A stretch of DNA of 64,000 nucleotides from the NCBI RefSeq assembly GCF_028765575.1, contig NZ_JARACO010000013.1, positions 41,075 through 105,074 of the forward strand, in the 5' to 3' direction. The number at the start of each line of letters is the position of its first letter. The first letter of the stretch is position 1. Positions 1-10,321 of the stretch are shown in pieces. The notes under the pieces were generated by a model that saw nothing but the letters and a program-made list of their open reading frames with translations, was not told the origin of the DNA and searched no databases. Made by a program: the position numbers and the translations under genes. This DNA comes from Aliivibrio sp. S3MY1. Its GTDB lineage: Bacteria > Pseudomonadota > Gammaproteobacteria > Enterobacterales > Vibrionaceae.

Positions 1-353
1 ATAGTGGTGCTTATTTTGCGGGTAAAACCTTTGGTAAACGTAAAATGTCACCAGCGGTAAGCCCAAACAAAACGATTGAAGGTTTAATTGGTGGTATTAT
101 CACCGCTATTATCATTGGCTGGTTTGCAGCAAGAGCTTTTGATATTCGTTTTGAAAGCACAGCAACAATGATGGGAATATTTATAGCGACTATAATCATC
201 TCAGTATTGGGCGATTTAGTAGAAAGCATGTTTAAGCGTGCATCTGATATTAAAGACAGCGGCACCATCATTCCTGGTCATGGTGGTATTTTAGATCGCA
301 TCGATAGTTTAACTGCGGCATTCCCTGTTTTTGCTTTCTTATATTTCTTTTAA
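1..353 (+). CDS. cdsA: Phosphatidate cytidylyltransferase, C-terminal part
   Basis: Makes CDP-diacylglycerol from phosphatidic acid and CTP in the inner membrane, the branch point of phospholipid synthesis. Only the last 116 residues are in the window; the frame is open from base 3. The CdsA family signature is clear near the C-terminus: a K-R-x4-K-D segment followed by H-G-G-x-x-D-R-x-D (KRASDIKDSGTIIPGHGGIL, then DRID). Two hydrophobic stretches precede it. It opens the usual cdsA-dxr-rseP-bamA order and is followed by an intrinsic terminator, so dxr may also have its own promoter. The 5' end lies outside the window; there is no sign of damage in the visible part. Confidence 0.95.
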   Translation, partial: SGAYFAGKTFGKRKMSPAVSPNKTIEGLIGGIITAIIIGWFAARAFDIRFESTATMMGIFIATIIISVLGDLVESMFKRASDIKDSGTIIPGHGGILDRIDSLTAAFPVFAFLYFF

Positions 354-402
354 GCAGGCGGTTGATATTCGGCAATGAATGTCACCTAATTCATTTTAAG
401 TT

Positions 403-434
403 ATACGGTAGATATTATTATCTACCGTTTTTCT
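403..434 (+). terminator. Intrinsic terminator between cdsA and dxr
   Basis: A 9-bp perfect stem (ACGGTAGAT / ATCTACCGT) with a six-base loop ATTATT is followed directly by a T-run. It ends about 30 bases before the dxr start, so it may separate or attenuate transcription inside the envelope cluster. Confidence 0.75.
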
Positions 435-462
435 ATCTTTTACTCATCATGGCAATTTTATT

Positions 463-1665
463 ATGCGCAAGTTAACTATTTTAGGCGCTACGGGCTCAAT
501 TGGCAGTAGTACACTTTCAGTCGCAAAACAGAACGTGGATCAATTTGAAATTGTGGCTCTGGGTGCGGGTTCTAATGTCGATAAAATGCTAGAACTTTGC
601 TGTGAATGGCAGCCTAAATACGTTGCGATGGCGTGCCAGACGGCTGCTGATAATCTAAAACTGCAGCTAAAAGAGCATAACATAACGACGGAAGTATTCT
701 CTGGTGAAGAGGGCTTGTGTCATATAGCTCAGCTTGATGAAGTTGATACCGTGATGGCCGCTATTGTTGGTGCAGCCGGTCTATTACCAACGATGTCAGC
801 AGTTAAAGCGGGTAAACGTATTCTGTTAGCAAATAAAGAAGCTTTAGTGATGTCTGGTCAACTGTTTATTGATGCCGTTGAGCAGTATGGTGCTGAATTG
901 CTTCCGGTTGATAGTGAACATAATGCAATATTCCAATGCCTCCCTCAATCAATTCAAGACAAACTTGGTCGTTGTGATTTAGATGCTAATGGTATTAGCT
1001 CTATTTTATTAACAGGCTCTGGTGGTCCTTTTCGTTATACCGATGTAAGTGAACTTGAAACGGTGACTCCTGAGATGGCAATTGCCCATCCAAACTGGTC
1101 AATGGGACCTAAAATTTCGGTTGATTCAGCGACCATGATGAATAAAGGCTTAGAGTATATTGAAGCTCGTTGGCTATTTAATGCGAGCAAAGAACAATTG
1201 AAAGTGGTTATTCATCCACAATCTGTCATTCACTCTATGGTGCAATATAAAGATGGTTCTGTGCTAGCTCAGATGGGACTTCCTGATATGAGAACACCAA
1301 TCGCTTGCACTATGTCGTATCCTCAGAGAGTCAATGCAGGGGTGGAGCCTCTAGATTTTACTAAAGTGGGTGAATTTAGTTTTATATCGCCTGACTTTTC
1401 TCGATACCCATGTTTAAAATTGGCTATTGATGCGTGTTATTTAGGCCAACATGCCACAACGGGTTTAAATGCGGCAAACGAACAGTCGGTAGCCGCTTTT
1501 TTGAACGGTGAGATTAAATTTACCGATATCGCTCGAATTAATGAGCTGGTTTTGAACAAAGTATGTGCAAACTTCCAAAACCTTGAGCTAGATAGCTTGG
1601 AAAGCCTGATTGACCTAGATAGAATGGCGCGTCATTATGCCAATGAGGCAATTAAAAAGGTTTAA
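463..1665 (+). CDS. dxr: 1-deoxy-D-xylulose 5-phosphate reductoisomerase
   Basis: Converts DXP to 2-C-methyl-D-erythritol 4-phosphate with NADPH, the committed step of the non-mevalonate isoprenoid pathway, in the cytoplasm. The 400-residue length is typical of the family. The N-terminus has the NADPH-binding motif [11 protein letters not shown] (about residues 8-18). The metal and substrate site follows: DSEHNAIFQ near residue 150 and the long conserved block starting [20 protein letters not shown] near residue 208. The gene lies between cdsA and rseP, two bases before rseP, so translation of the two is probably linked. The ATG start matches the family N-terminus ([14 protein letters not shown]). 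Confidence 0.97.
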   Translation: MRKLTILGATGSIGSSTLSVAKQNVDQFEIVALGAGSNVDKMLELCCEWQPKYVAMACQTAADNLKLQLKEHNITTEVFSGEEGLCHIAQLDEVDTVMAAIVGAAGLLPTMSAVKAGKRILLANKEALVMSGQLFIDAVEQYGAELLPVDSEHNAIFQCLPQSIQDKLGRCDLDANGISSILLTGSGGPFRYTDVSELETVTPEMAIAHPNWSMGPKISVDSATMMNKGLEYIEARWLFNASKEQLKVVIHPQSVIHSMVQYKDGSVLAQMGLPDMRTPIACTMSYPQRVNAGVEPLDFTKVGEFSFISPDFSRYPCLKLAIDACYLGQHATTGLNAANEQSVAAFLNGEIKFTDIARINELVLNKVCANFQNLELDSLESLIDLDRMARHYANEAIKKV

Positions 1666-1667
1666 CT

Positions 1668-3026
1668 ATGTCAGAACTTCTATGGAATTTAGCATCATTT
1701 ATTATTGCACTAGGCATTCTTGTTGCTGTGCATGAATACGGCCACTTTTGGGTTGCGCGCCGTTGTGGTGTAATTGTTGAGAAGTTTTCAATTGGTTTCG
1801 GTAAAGCGCTTTGGAGTAAAAAAGGCAAAGATGGCACCGAGTACAGCATTTCAATGATCCCTCTTGGGGGTTATGTGAAAATGTTGGATGAGCGTGTTGA
1901 TGATGTGCCTGAAGAGCTAAAAAAACACGCCTTTAATAATCGACCTCTATGGCAGAGAAGTGCGATTGTTGCTGCAGGTCCTATCGCAAACTTTATTTTT
2001 GCCGTGATAGCATGCTGGCTTGCTTTTATGATCGGAGTGACAGCACTTAAGCCTGTTGTTGGTCATATTGATAATAATTCTATTTTTTCTCAAGCAGGAA
2101 TTGAATCTGGAGTGGAACTAAAAGCCATTTCAGGAATCGAAACTTCCGATTGGGAAGCGGTAAACATGGCGATTGTTTCTCATATTGGTGATGAATCAAT
2201 GACGGTAACCTACAGCGATAAAAATAATATTGGTGTAGATATTACTAAAAATCTTGATTTATCTGAGTGGGCATTTGACCCAGAAAAAGATTCACCGATG
2301 CTGTCATTAGGTTTTTTACCTTACCGCCCTGAATTGACACTTAATATAGCTAACGTTAGTGCGAACAGTGCCGCTGAAAAATCAGGGTTACTTGTTGGAG
2401 ATAGCTTAGTTTCAGTCAATGAAATTCAGGTAACGAAGTGGCAAGATATGGTGAACGCCATTCAAGCTAACCCAAATAAAACGATTGAAGTCACGGTTCT
2501 TCGTGATGGGATTGAAATTACTCTGGCATTAACGCCAGATAGTAAAGAAAATGCGAAAGGTGATGTGATCGGTTTCGCAGGTGTTTCTCCTGTATTTGAG
2601 CAATGGCCTGAAGGCTATCGTTATGAAAAACAGTACAGCCCAATTATTGCGTTTGGAAAAGCGATTGAAAAAACAGGCAGTATTATTGATTTAACATTAA
2701 CGATGACTAAAAAATTGTTCACAGGTGATGTTGCTTTAAATAACTTAAGTGGCCCGATCTCCATAGCAAAAGGAGCAGGAACTACCGCTGAGTATGGTTT
2801 AGTATCATTTTTAGGATTTTTAGCTTTAATTAGTGTTAATTTAGGTATTATTAATTTATTGCCTCTCCCGGTATTGGATGGCGGACATTTACTCTTTTTT
2901 GCTATTGAAGGTATTACTCGTAAACCCGTATCGGAAAGAATTCAGGAAATTGGTTATAAAGTAGGTACAGCAATGATCATGTCATTAATGGCTGTCGCTT
3001 TATTTAACGACTTTATGCGCCTTTAA
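1668..3026 (+). CDS. rseP: RseP site-2 zinc metalloprotease
   Basis: Inner-membrane intramembrane protease that cuts the anti-sigma factor RseA after DegS, releasing sigma-E during envelope stress; it also clears signal-peptide remnants. The 452-residue protein has the zinc motif HEYGH at residues 22-26 in the first membrane segment. Central PDZ domains follow, for example [18 protein letters not shown] in the second. The third zinc ligand lies in the C-terminal [12 protein letters not shown] motif near residue 400. Flanking genes dxr and bamA are the standard neighbours. All catalytic residues are present. Confidence 0.97.
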   Translation: MSELLWNLASFIIALGILVAVHEYGHFWVARRCGVIVEKFSIGFGKALWSKKGKDGTEYSISMIPLGGYVKMLDERVDDVPEELKKHAFNNRPLWQRSAIVAAGPIANFIFAVIACWLAFMIGVTALKPVVGHIDNNSIFSQAGIESGVELKAISGIETSDWEAVNMAIVSHIGDESMTVTYSDKNNIGVDITKNLDLSEWAFDPEKDSPMLSLGFLPYRPELTLNIANVSANSAAEKSGLLVGDSLVSVNEIQVTKWQDMVNAIQANPNKTIEVTVLRDGIEITLALTPDSKENAKGDVIGFAGVSPVFEQWPEGYRYEKQYSPIIAFGKAIEKTGSIIDLTLTMTKKLFTGDVALNNLSGPISIAKGAGTTAEYGLVSFLGFLALISVNLGIINLLPLPVLDGGHLLFFAIEGITRKPVSERIQEIGYKVGTAMIMSLMAVALFNDFMRL

Positions 3027-3055
3027 GTAGTAGCAAGGGAATTATAAAACGTATT

Positions 3056-5479
3056 ATGGCGATGAAAAAATTGTTGATTGCTTCGCTGCTTTTTAGCAGT
3101 GTAGCAGCGCAGAGCGCAGAAACTTTTGTGGTTGATGATATACGCTTTGAGGGATTACAGCGTGTAGCATTAGGTGCTGCATTACTTAAAACTCCAGTTC
3201 GAGTTGGCGATTCCATGAGCCAGCAGGATGTATCACAAGTCATTCAAGCACTGTTTGCTTCTGGTAACTTTGAAGATGTTAAAGTATACCGTGATGGTAA
3301 TGCATTACTGATCAAGGTTACTGAACGACCAACGATTGCAAACATCTCTTTTTCTGGTAATAAAGCCATTAAAGAAGAGCAGATGCAGCAGAACTTAGAA
3401 GCCTCTTCTATTCGTGTCGGTGAAGCTTTAGATAGAACGACACTAAGTAATATTGAAAAAGGCTTAGAGGATTTCTATTTCAGTGTCGGTAAATACAATG
3501 CGACGGTACACGCGGTTGTTACTCCACTTCCTCGAAATCGAGCGGATTTGAAATTTGTATTTACTGAAGGTGTATCAGCTAAAATTCAACAAATTAACTT
3601 TATTGGTAATGACGTTTTTACTGATGAAGAATTGCTTGGCCGCTTTAATCTAAGTGTTGATGTTGCTTGGTGGAACTTTTTAGCGGATGAAAAATACCAA
3701 AAACAAGTATTGGCAGGTGATATTGAAGCTTTACGTTCATATTACTTAGACCGTGGGTATTTGAAGTTCCAAGTAGATTCAACTCAAGTATCAATATCGC
3801 CAGATAAAAAAGGCGTTTATATTGCATTGACGATTGAAGAAGGTGCTCCTTACACGGTTAATGGTATAAAATTTCAAGGCGAGCTAATCGGTAAAGAAGA
3901 CGAATTTAAAAAGCTGGTTACTTTTGAAGATGGCGATATTTATAACGGTTCTGCCGTTACTCGCTTAGAAGAAAACGTAAAGCGAATCTTAGGTGAAGCG
4001 GGTTACGCTTACCCTCAAGTTCGTACCATGCCTGAATTTGATGATGAGAACCAAACCGTATCTTTAGTGATTAATGTTGAAGCGGGCAATCGTATGTACG
4101 TCCGTGATATTAAATTTGTCGGTAACACCTCGACTAAAGATGAAGTATTACGTCGTGAAATGCGCCAAATGGAAAGTGCGTGGTTAAACTCAAAATCAAT
4201 TGAAACAGGTAAAAACCGTCTTAATCGTCTTGGTTTCTTTGAAACGGTAGATGTACAAACAATCCGTGTTCCTGGTTCAGATGATCAAGTTGATCTGGTT
4301 TATTCTGTAAAAGAAGCAAACTCGGGCAGCGTAAACTTTGGTGTTGGTTATGGTTCTGAATCCGGCATCAGTTTCCAAATCGGTCTTCAGCAAGATAACT
4401 TCATTGGTTCTGGTAACCGTGTCGGTATCAATGCCATGATGAATGATTATCAAAAGAACATCAGCTTAGACTACCGAGACCCTTACTGGAACCTTGATGG
4501 TGTCAGCTTGGGTGGTAAGGTTTTCTATAACGAATTTGAAGCGTCCGATGCAGGTATTGTTGATTATACCAACCAAAGTTACGGTACAAGTTTAACCTGG
4601 GGCTTTCCATTTGATGAGCTTAACTATTTTGAGATTGGTGTTGGTTATACTCATAATAAGATCGGTAACTTGGATGAGAACGAACAAGTAAGTAAGTTTA
4701 AAAAATCGGTTGGTGATGCTTATGATGATAAAAATAATGAGTTAAATTTAAACGATTTTGATATTACTTTATCGTGGACACGTAATAACCTGAACAAAGG
4801 ATACTTCCCAACCGCAGGTAACTATCAACGTGCATCATATAAAATATCAACACCAAATTCAGATGCTAAGTACTTTAAAGCACAATATGAAGTACGCCAA
4901 TACTTCCCATTAACTAAAAAGCATGAGTTTGCTCTATTGATGCGTGGTAAGGCGGGTTATGGTAACGGTTATGGAGAAACCGATGGCAATGATAACCTGT
5001 ATCCATTCTATGAGAACTTTTATGCAGGTGGTTTTACAACCTTACGTGGTTTTGGTTCAAACTCAGTAGGACCTAGGGCAGTATATGCTCAAGGTTCTGG
5101 TTCTGCTGGAGGAAACAATCCTGAATATATCGTTACGGATGATTCAACTGGTGGTAATGCGACAGCGCTAGCCAGTGTAGAATTGATTGTCCCAACTCCA
5201 TTTGCTAGTGAAGAAACTCAAAACCAGATCCGAACCAGTGTGTTCTTTGATATGGCAAGTGTGTGGGATACCGAAGCAAAATATGACGGTAAAATCGCAA
5301 GTGGTAATCAATATTATTACGACTATTCTGATCCAGCCAACTTCCGTTCTTCATATGGTGCCGCTGTGCAATGGATGTCACCGATGGGGCCATTAGTATT
5401 CTCAGTAGCGAAACCTGTGAAAATTTATGAAGGTGATGATGAAGAATTCTTCAGTTTCACCATCGGTCGAACTTTCTAA
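3056..5479 (+). CDS. bamA: Outer-membrane protein assembly factor BamA
   Basis: Core of the BAM complex that folds and inserts beta-barrel proteins into the outer membrane. The 807-residue precursor has a signal peptide ([20 protein letters not shown]). A series of POTRA domains covers about residues 22-425. The 16-strand barrel ends in a C-terminal phenylalanine (SFTIGRTF), the outer-membrane insertion signal. The conserved barrel motif that reads VRGF in many species is here [12 protein letters not shown] near residue 664. The ATG at 3056 is preferred; a second ATG two codons later is possible. The chaperone gene skp follows, as in E. coli. Confidence 0.97.
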   Translation: MAMKKLLIASLLFSSVAAQSAETFVVDDIRFEGLQRVALGAALLKTPVRVGDSMSQQDVSQVIQALFASGNFEDVKVYRDGNALLIKVTERPTIANISFSGNKAIKEEQMQQNLEASSIRVGEALDRTTLSNIEKGLEDFYFSVGKYNATVHAVVTPLPRNRADLKFVFTEGVSAKIQQINFIGNDVFTDEELLGRFNLSVDVAWWNFLADEKYQKQVLAGDIEALRSYYLDRGYLKFQVDSTQVSISPDKKGVYIALTIEEGAPYTVNGIKFQGELIGKEDEFKKLVTFEDGDIYNGSAVTRLEENVKRILGEAGYAYPQVRTMPEFDDENQTVSLVINVEAGNRMYVRDIKFVGNTSTKDEVLRREMRQMESAWLNSKSIETGKNRLNRLGFFETVDVQTIRVPGSDDQVDLVYSVKEANSGSVNFGVGYGSESGISFQIGLQQDNFIGSGNRVGINAMMNDYQKNISLDYRDPYWNLDGVSLGGKVFYNEFEASDAGIVDYTNQSYGTSLTWGFPFDELNYFEIGVGYTHNKIGNLDENEQVSKFKKSVGDAYDDKNNELNLNDFDITLSWTRNNLNKGYFPTAGNYQRASYKISTPNSDAKYFKAQYEVRQYFPLTKKHEFALLMRGKAGYGNGYGETDGNDNLYPFYENFYAGGFTTLRGFGSNSVGPRAVYAQGSGSAGGNNPEYIVTDDSTGGNATALASVELIVPTPFASEETQNQIRTSVFFDMASVWDTEAKYDGKIASGNQYYYDYSDPANFRSSYGAAVQWMSPMGPLVFSVAKPVKIYEGDDEEFFSFTIGRTF

Positions 5480-5546
5480 GTATTGATAGCTCTAATAGAA
5501 AAGTGTTAATGTAAAACAAACCTATTTAGGTCAATAATAATCAAGT

Positions 5547-5551
5547 AAGGA
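5547..5551 (+). promoter_or_regulatory. Shine-Dalgarno site that selects a TTG start for skp
   Basis: AAGGA lies only one base before the ATG at 5553 but seven bases before the TTG at 5559. Seven bases is a normal spacing and one is not, so the TTG is the more likely initiator. Confidence 0.6.
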
Positions 5552-5558
5552 TATGATT

Positions 5559-6068
5559 TTGAAAAAATTAGTAAAAGTAGCCGCTTTAGGCGCAGTAATG
5601 TTAAGTGGTTCTTTTTTTGCTAATGCAGCAGAAGCAGCAACTAAAATTGGTTATGTGAACATGGCTCAAATCGTTCAACAGATGCCACAGCGTGAAGCTA
5701 TTTCAGAAAAACTTCGTGCTGAATTTAAAGATCGTATTGATGAACTACGCAGCTTAGAATCAAAAATCAAAGATAAAGTAGAAACAATCAAACGTGACGG
5801 TGAGCTACTAGGTGCATCTGGTAAAACGAAACTAGAGCGTGAAATTGCATCTCTACAATCAGATTACAAATTAAAAGCACAAGCATTGGATGAAGATAAC
5901 CGTCGTCGTCAAGGTGAAGAGCGTCAGAAACTGATTATGCAAGTTCAACAAACTGTTGAAAAAGTAGCAAACAAAGAAGGTTACGATATGGTTGTTGATG
6001 CAGCGACACTGCTTTGGGCAAAACCAGAAGACAACCTATCTGAAAAAGTAATTAAAGCAATTAAATAA
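5559..6068 (+). CDS. skp: Periplasmic chaperone Skp (OmpH family)
   Basis: Holds unfolded outer-membrane proteins in the periplasm and hands them to BAM. The product is about 169 residues. It has a signal peptide ([20 protein letters not shown], cleaved near ANAAEA), then the OmpH start [12 protein letters not shown] and a long charged coiled-coil of about residues 50-135, which forms the tentacles of the trimer. An upstream ATG at 5553 is in frame, but ribosome-binding-site spacing favours TTG at 5559, giving a start of MKKLVKV. It lies between bamA and lpxD, as usual in gamma-proteobacteria. Confidence 0.93.
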   Translation: MKKLVKVAALGAVMLSGSFFANAAEAATKIGYVNMAQIVQQMPQREAISEKLRAEFKDRIDELRSLESKIKDKVETIKRDGELLGASGKTKLEREIASLQSDYKLKAQALDEDNRRRQGEERQKLIMQVQQTVEKVANKEGYDMVVDAATLLWAKPEDNLSEKVIKAIK

Positions 6069-6076
6069 GGTTCATC

Positions 6077-7096
6077 ATGATACGTATTACGCTTGCTGAA
6101 TTGGCAGAAAAACTTGGTGCAACAGTTCATGGAAATGGAGATGTTGTTGTTCACTCTATCGCTTCGATGAGTAAAGCTTCTGAAGGAGATATTACTTTTC
6201 TTTCAGACGCTAAATACCGTAAGCACTTAGCAGAATGTAAAGCGTCTGCGGTGATAGTAAAAGAAGCAGATATTGAATTTTGCCAATCAAACGCATTAAT
6301 AATGAAGGACCCATACCTAGGGTTTGCATTAGCGGCACAAGCGTTAGATACAACACCTGCACCAGCAAAAGACATCGCGGCGTCAGCATTCATTGCTGAC
6401 GATGCAGTGATTGGTGAAGGTGTTGCTATTGGACATAATGCAGTTATTGAATCAAAAGCCGTTATTGCTGATGGTGCAATTATCGGTGCAGGTTGCTTTA
6501 TTGGACAAGAAGCCAAAATTGGTAAAAATACTAAATTGTGGGCAAATGTCTCTATTTACCACCGTGTTGAACTTGGTGAATCGTGTCTCGTACAATCAGG
6601 AACCGTGATTGGTTCTGATGGCTTTGGCTATGCGAATGATCGTGGTACTTGGGTTAAAATCCCACAGTTAGGTTCTGTGATTATTGGTGATAATGTTGAG
6701 ATCGGCGCTAATACGGCAATTGACCGTGGTGCGATTGATAATACGGTTATTGAAAGCAATGTAATCATTGATAACCAAATTCAAATTGCGCATAACGTAC
6801 AAATCGGATCTGGTTCTGCGATGGCTGGTGGTACTATAGTTGCTGGCAGTACTAAAATTGGTAAGCACTGTATTATTGGCGGTGGCTCGGTAATTAATGG
6901 TCATATCGAAATTACTGATGGTGTGACTATCACTGGTATGGGCATGGTGATGAGAGGTATTGATGAAAAAGGTATGTATTCATCAGGCATTCCACTACAA
7001 ACCAATAAAGAATGGCGTAAAACAGCGGCTCGAGTTCATAAAATTGATGAAATGAACAAGCGACTAAAAGCCGTTGAGAAAAAGCTAGTTGATTAA
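6077..7096 (+). CDS. lpxD: UDP-3-O-acylglucosamine N-acyltransferase LpxD
   Basis: Third step of lipid A synthesis: adds an N-linked 3-hydroxyacyl chain from acyl-ACP to UDP-3-O-acylglucosamine. The 339-residue protein has an N-terminal uridine-binding domain. It is followed by a left-handed beta-helix of hexapeptide repeats (about residues 100-300), visible as repeated I/V-G-x-x patterns. The catalytic histidine is in [11 protein letters not shown] near residue 239. It starts 8 bases after skp. A strong terminator after the gene separates it from fabZ. Confidence 0.97.
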   Translation: MIRITLAELAEKLGATVHGNGDVVVHSIASMSKASEGDITFLSDAKYRKHLAECKASAVIVKEADIEFCQSNALIMKDPYLGFALAAQALDTTPAPAKDIAASAFIADDAVIGEGVAIGHNAVIESKAVIADGAIIGAGCFIGQEAKIGKNTKLWANVSIYHRVELGESCLVQSGTVIGSDGFGYANDRGTWVKIPQLGSVIIGDNVEIGANTAIDRGAIDNTVIESNVIIDNQIQIAHNVQIGSGSAMAGGTIVAGSTKIGKHCIIGGGSVINGHIEITDGVTITGMGMVMRGIDEKGMYSSGIPLQTNKEWRKTAARVHKIDEMNKRLKAVEKKLVD

Positions 7097-7130
7097 TATT
7101 GGCTTTACTACATTCTAATTAATAAGTATT

Positions 7131-7155
7131 GGTCTGCATTTTGCAGACCTTTTTC
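7131..7155 (+). terminator. Intrinsic terminator after lpxD
   Basis: A perfect 8-bp stem (GGTCTGCA / TGCAGACC) with a TTT loop is followed by a T-run. It sits about 70 bases before fabZ and divides the lpx cluster into transcription segments. Confidence 0.8.
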
Positions 7156-7223
7156 TATCTATTATTACTCTATTTGAGCTACACTATTGTTCAGATACGA
7201 TATTGTTTTACAGGAATACTATT

Positions 7224-7676
7224 TTGACTCGTGAAAATAAAACATTAAATATTACTGAAATCCAAGAGTTACTACCTCATCGTTACCCATTTCTATTGGT
7301 TGACCGAGTAACTGATTTCGAAGAAGAGAAATACTTACACGCGATCAAGAATGTGTCAGTGAATGAACCTCAATTTACTGGTCACTTCCCTCAAATGCCT
7401 ATCTTTCCTGGTGTATTAATTCTTGAAGCGATGGCTCAAGCAACCGGTTTATTGGCGTTTAAATCATTTGGTGCTCCTGCTGAAAATGAACTGTATTACT
7501 TTGCAAGTATCGATAAAGCAAAATTCCGCAAACCAGTAGTACCAGGTGACCAATTAGTTCTTGAAGTTGAATTTATTAAAGACCGTCGTGGCATCGCATT
7601 ATTTAATGGTGTGGCTAAAGTTGACGGTGATGTCGTTTGTTCTGCTGAACTTAAGTGTGCAAGACGAGAGTTTTAA
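7224..7676 (+). CDS. fabZ: 3-hydroxyacyl-ACP dehydratase FabZ
   Basis: Dehydrates 3-hydroxyacyl-ACP in type II fatty-acid synthesis and competes with LpxA for 3-hydroxymyristoyl-ACP, which balances phospholipid against lipid A. The 150-residue product is a hotdog-fold enzyme. It has the [13 protein letters not shown] motif, the catalytic histidine in [13 protein letters not shown] and the catalytic glutamate in LILEAMAQ. The start is taken as TTG at 7224, eight bases after AGGA. This matches the family N-terminus ([14 protein letters not shown]). An upstream TTG at 7203 lacks support. It is followed two bases later by lpxA. Confidence 0.95.
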   Translation: MTRENKTLNITEIQELLPHRYPFLLVDRVTDFEEEKYLHAIKNVSVNEPQFTGHFPQMPIFPGVLILEAMAQATGLLAFKSFGAPAENELYYFASIDKAKFRKPVVPGDQLVLEVEFIKDRRGIALFNGVAKVDGDVVCSAELKCARREF

Positions 7677-7678
7677 TT

Positions 7679-8467
7679 ATGATTCATGAAACTGCTAAAA
7701 TTCACCCATCAGCGGTGATTGAAGGAAACGTAACTATTGGAGCTAATGCTTCTGTTGGTCCGTTTACTTATATTTCAGGTAATGTGACGATCGGAGAAGA
7801 CACCGAAGTTATGTCGCACGTTGTCATCAAGGGCGATACGACGATAGGTAAAGGCAACCGTATTTTTGCTTTTGCAATTATTGGTGAAGAAAGCCAAGAT
7901 AAAAAATACAATGGTGAGGCTACTACCGTTGTTATTGGCGATCGTAATGTTATCCGTGAAAGTGTTCAGATTCACCGTGGTACGATTCAAGATCGTGGTG
8001 TGACTACTGTTGGTAGTGATAACCTACTTTGTGTAAATGTTCATATCGCACACGATTGTATCCTTGGTGACAATATCATCATGGGTAATAACGCCACGTT
8101 AGCAGGGCATGTAACAGTTGAAGATTATGCGATTGTTTCTGCATTATCACCTGTTCACCAGTTCTGTACAGTTGGCGCACATAGCTTTATTGGTGGCGCT
8201 TCTGTTGTTGTTCAAGACGTACCTCCGTTTGTTATGGCACAAGGTAACCACTGTAAACCTTTTGGTATCAACATCGAAGGCCTAAAGCGTCGTGGTTTTG
8301 AGCGACCTGAAATTCATGCAATTCGCCGTGCTTATAAAGCCCTTTATCGTAATGGTAATACGCTAGAAGAGGCAAAAGCAGAAATAAATAAAGAAATTGA
8401 TGAATTTCCAGTGCTTCAAGGCTTCTTAGATTTGTTTGAGAAATCAACGCGCGGTATTATTCGTTAA
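7679..8467 (+). CDS. lpxA: UDP-N-acetylglucosamine acyltransferase LpxA
   Basis: First step of lipid A synthesis: transfers a 3-hydroxyacyl chain from ACP to UDP-GlcNAc. The 262-residue protein is a left-handed beta-helix from its first residues ([20 protein letters not shown]). The catalytic histidine lies in [13 protein letters not shown], near residue 125. A helical C-terminal domain begins around [12 protein letters not shown]. The ATG at 7679 gives the normal family length; an in-frame upstream start inside fabZ would add eight unlikely residues. It follows fabZ at a two-base gap, which suggests shared translation of these two competing enzymes. Confidence 0.97.
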   Translation: MIHETAKIHPSAVIEGNVTIGANASVGPFTYISGNVTIGEDTEVMSHVVIKGDTTIGKGNRIFAFAIIGEESQDKKYNGEATTVVIGDRNVIRESVQIHRGTIQDRGVTTVGSDNLLCVNVHIAHDCILGDNIIMGNNATLAGHVTVEDYAIVSALSPVHQFCTVGAHSFIGGASVVVQDVPPFVMAQGNHCKPFGINIEGLKRRGFERPEIHAIRRAYKALYRNGNTLEEAKAEINKEIDEFPVLQGFLDLFEKSTRGIIR

Positions 8468-8500
8468 TCACGGCGTTTAGAAAATATATAAGCATATTAT

Positions 8501-8527
8501 AAAGGCCTCTTGATGTAGGCCTTTTTT
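8501..8527 (+). terminator. Intrinsic terminator between lpxA and lpxB
   Basis: AAAGGCCT and AGGCCTTT form an 8-bp stem around an eight-base loop, followed by a T-run. The lpxB start comes 15 bases later, so transcription into lpxB may be attenuated. Confidence 0.75.
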
Positions 8528-8541
8528 ATTTTGGAGCAAAA

Positions 8542-9693
8542 ATGACCAAACCATTACGAATCGGCATTGTCGCTGGCGAACTTTCAGGTGACACGCTAGG
8601 TGAAGGCTTTATTAAGTCAGTTAAAGCGCAATATCCTAATGCAGAGTTTGTTGGGATCGGTGGACCAAAAATGATAGCTCAAGGCTGTGAGTCATTATTT
8701 GATATGGAAGAACTGGCGGTAATGGGATTGGTAGAAGTATTAGGTCGTTTGCCGCGCTTATTAAAAGTTAAAGCGGAGCTTGTGCGTTACTTTACGCAAA
8801 ATCCACCGGATGTTTTTATTGGTATTGATGCTCCAGATTTTAACTTACGCTTAGAAAAAACATTAAAACAAAAAGGCATTAAAACGGTTCATTATGTGAG
8901 TCCTTCTGTATGGGCTTGGCGACCAAAACGCATCTTTAAAATTGATGCAGCTACTGATTTAGTATTGGCGTTCTTGCCTTTTGAAAAAGCATTTTATGAT
9001 AAATATAATGTGGCCTGTGAATTTATTGGTCATACGCTTGCTGATGCGATTCCAATGCAAAGTGATAAAGCCGCGGCAAGAGAGCTGCTTGGATTGGAGC
9101 AAGATCGTCAATGGCTTGCTGTTTTACCGGGCAGCCGTGGTGGTGAAGTGGCATTAATCGCTAAACCCTTCATTGAAACCTGTCAGCGCATTCATAAACA
9201 ACATCCAGAGATAGGCTTTGTTGTTGCTGCGGTTAATGAAAAACGACGTGAACAATTTGAAGTCATCTGGAAAGAAACGGCACCAGAATTAGACTTTACT
9301 ATTATTCAAGATACAGCTCGTAATGTAATGACAGCAGCAGATGCCGTATTGCTTGCTTCTGGCACAGTTGCTCTAGAATGTATGTTAGTTAAGCGACCAA
9401 TGGTTGTTGGGTATCAAGTAAACAAACTAACGGGTTGGATCGCTCAAAAGCTGTCTATTACAGAGTTCGTTTCTTTGCCTAACGTATTGGCAGGAAAAGA
9501 GTTGGTACAAGAGTTTATTCAAGAAGAGTGTCATCCAGATTTTCTTTATCCTGCAATGGAAAAAGTATTAAATAACGATAATCACGAACTGATTGAAAAG
9601 TTCACTGAAATGCATCAGTGGATTAAAAAAGACGCGGATAAGCAAGCCGCTCACGCCGTATTACGTCTAATCAATAAAGAAACAGCAGAATAA
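8542..9693 (+). CDS. lpxB: Lipid A disaccharide synthase LpxB
   Basis: Glycosyltransferase that condenses UDP-2,3-diacylglucosamine with lipid X to the lipid A disaccharide at the inner membrane. The length of 383 residues matches the family. Visible motifs include the N-terminal [23 protein letters not shown], the substrate region [12 protein letters not shown] near residue 122, and LPGSRGGEV near residue 195 (family GSR-x-x-E motif). The UDP-binding region includes [10 protein letters not shown]. The ATG at 8542 follows GGAG at good spacing. It is separated from rnhB by four bases. Confidence 0.96.
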   Translation: MTKPLRIGIVAGELSGDTLGEGFIKSVKAQYPNAEFVGIGGPKMIAQGCESLFDMEELAVMGLVEVLGRLPRLLKVKAELVRYFTQNPPDVFIGIDAPDFNLRLEKTLKQKGIKTVHYVSPSVWAWRPKRIFKIDAATDLVLAFLPFEKAFYDKYNVACEFIGHTLADAIPMQSDKAAARELLGLEQDRQWLAVLPGSRGGEVALIAKPFIETCQRIHKQHPEIGFVVAAVNEKRREQFEVIWKETAPELDFTIIQDTARNVMTAADAVLLASGTVALECMLVKRPMVVGYQVNKLTGWIAQKLSITEFVSLPNVLAGKELVQEFIQEECHPDFLYPAMEKVLNNDNHELIEKFTEMHQWIKKDADKQAAHAVLRLINKETAE

Positions 9694-9697
9694 TCAC

Positions 9698-10321
9698 ATG
9701 ACAAAAAAAACAGACACTAAAGAATTACCACCATTTGAATATCCTGAAGGTTATCAATTATTTGCAGGGGTTGATGAAGTAGGCCGAGGCCCGCTTGTCG
9801 GTGCTGTTGTGACTGCTGCCGTTATTTTAGATCCTAATAACCCTATTGAAGGATTAACGGATTCTAAAAAATTAACAGATAAAAAACGTGATTTACTGTT
9901 TCCTGAAATCCAAGAAAAAGCATTAGCATGGTCATTAGGTCGCTGTGAGGCTCATGAAATTGATGAGTTGAATATCTTACAAGCTACGATGGTTGCGATG
10001 CAAAGAGCCATTGCGGGATTAAAGATAACCCCAGATTTTGCCTTAATTGATGGCAATAAAATACCCGCTCTACCTATGGACGCTCTAGCGGTAGTAAAAG
10101 GTGATTTACGAGTTCAAGAGATCAGTGCGGCATCCATTATTGCAAAAGTAACTCGTGACAGAGAAATGGAAGAGCTAGATAAAGAATTTCCTCAATATGG
10201 TTTTGCCAAGCATAAAGGCTACCCAACAAAAGCGCATTTTGCTGCAATTGAAGAGCATGGGGTTATTTCAGAGCATCGACGCAGCTTTAAGCCTGTAAAA
10301 CGTGTGTTAGGAATTGAGTAA
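9698..10321 (+). CDS. rnhB: Ribonuclease HII
   Basis: Cleaves the RNA strand of RNA-DNA hybrids and starts removal of single ribonucleotides misincorporated in DNA. The 207-residue protein has the type 2 RNase H start [20 protein letters not shown], with the first acidic pair near residues 25-26. DSKKL and ALIDGNKIP supply further conserved residues. The N-terminus carries a 15-20 residue charged extension before the domain. Its stop overlaps the dnaE start (TAATG), a standard lpxB-rnhB-dnaE arrangement with likely translational coupling. Confidence 0.96.
   Translation: MTKKTDTKELPPFEYPEGYQLFAGVDEVGRGPLVGAVVTAAVILDPNNPIEGLTDSKKLTDKKRDLLFPEIQEKALAWSLGRCEAHEIDELNILQATMVAMQRAIAGLKITPDFALIDGNKIPALPMDALAVVKGDLRVQEISAASIIAKVTRDREMEELDKEFPQYGFAKHKGYPTKAHFAAIEEHGVISEHRRSFKPVKRVLGIE

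Noticed and set aside
6151..6516. A 121-residue minus-strand ORF inside lpxD
   Set aside because: It arises from the hexapeptide-repeat codons of lpxD read antisense.
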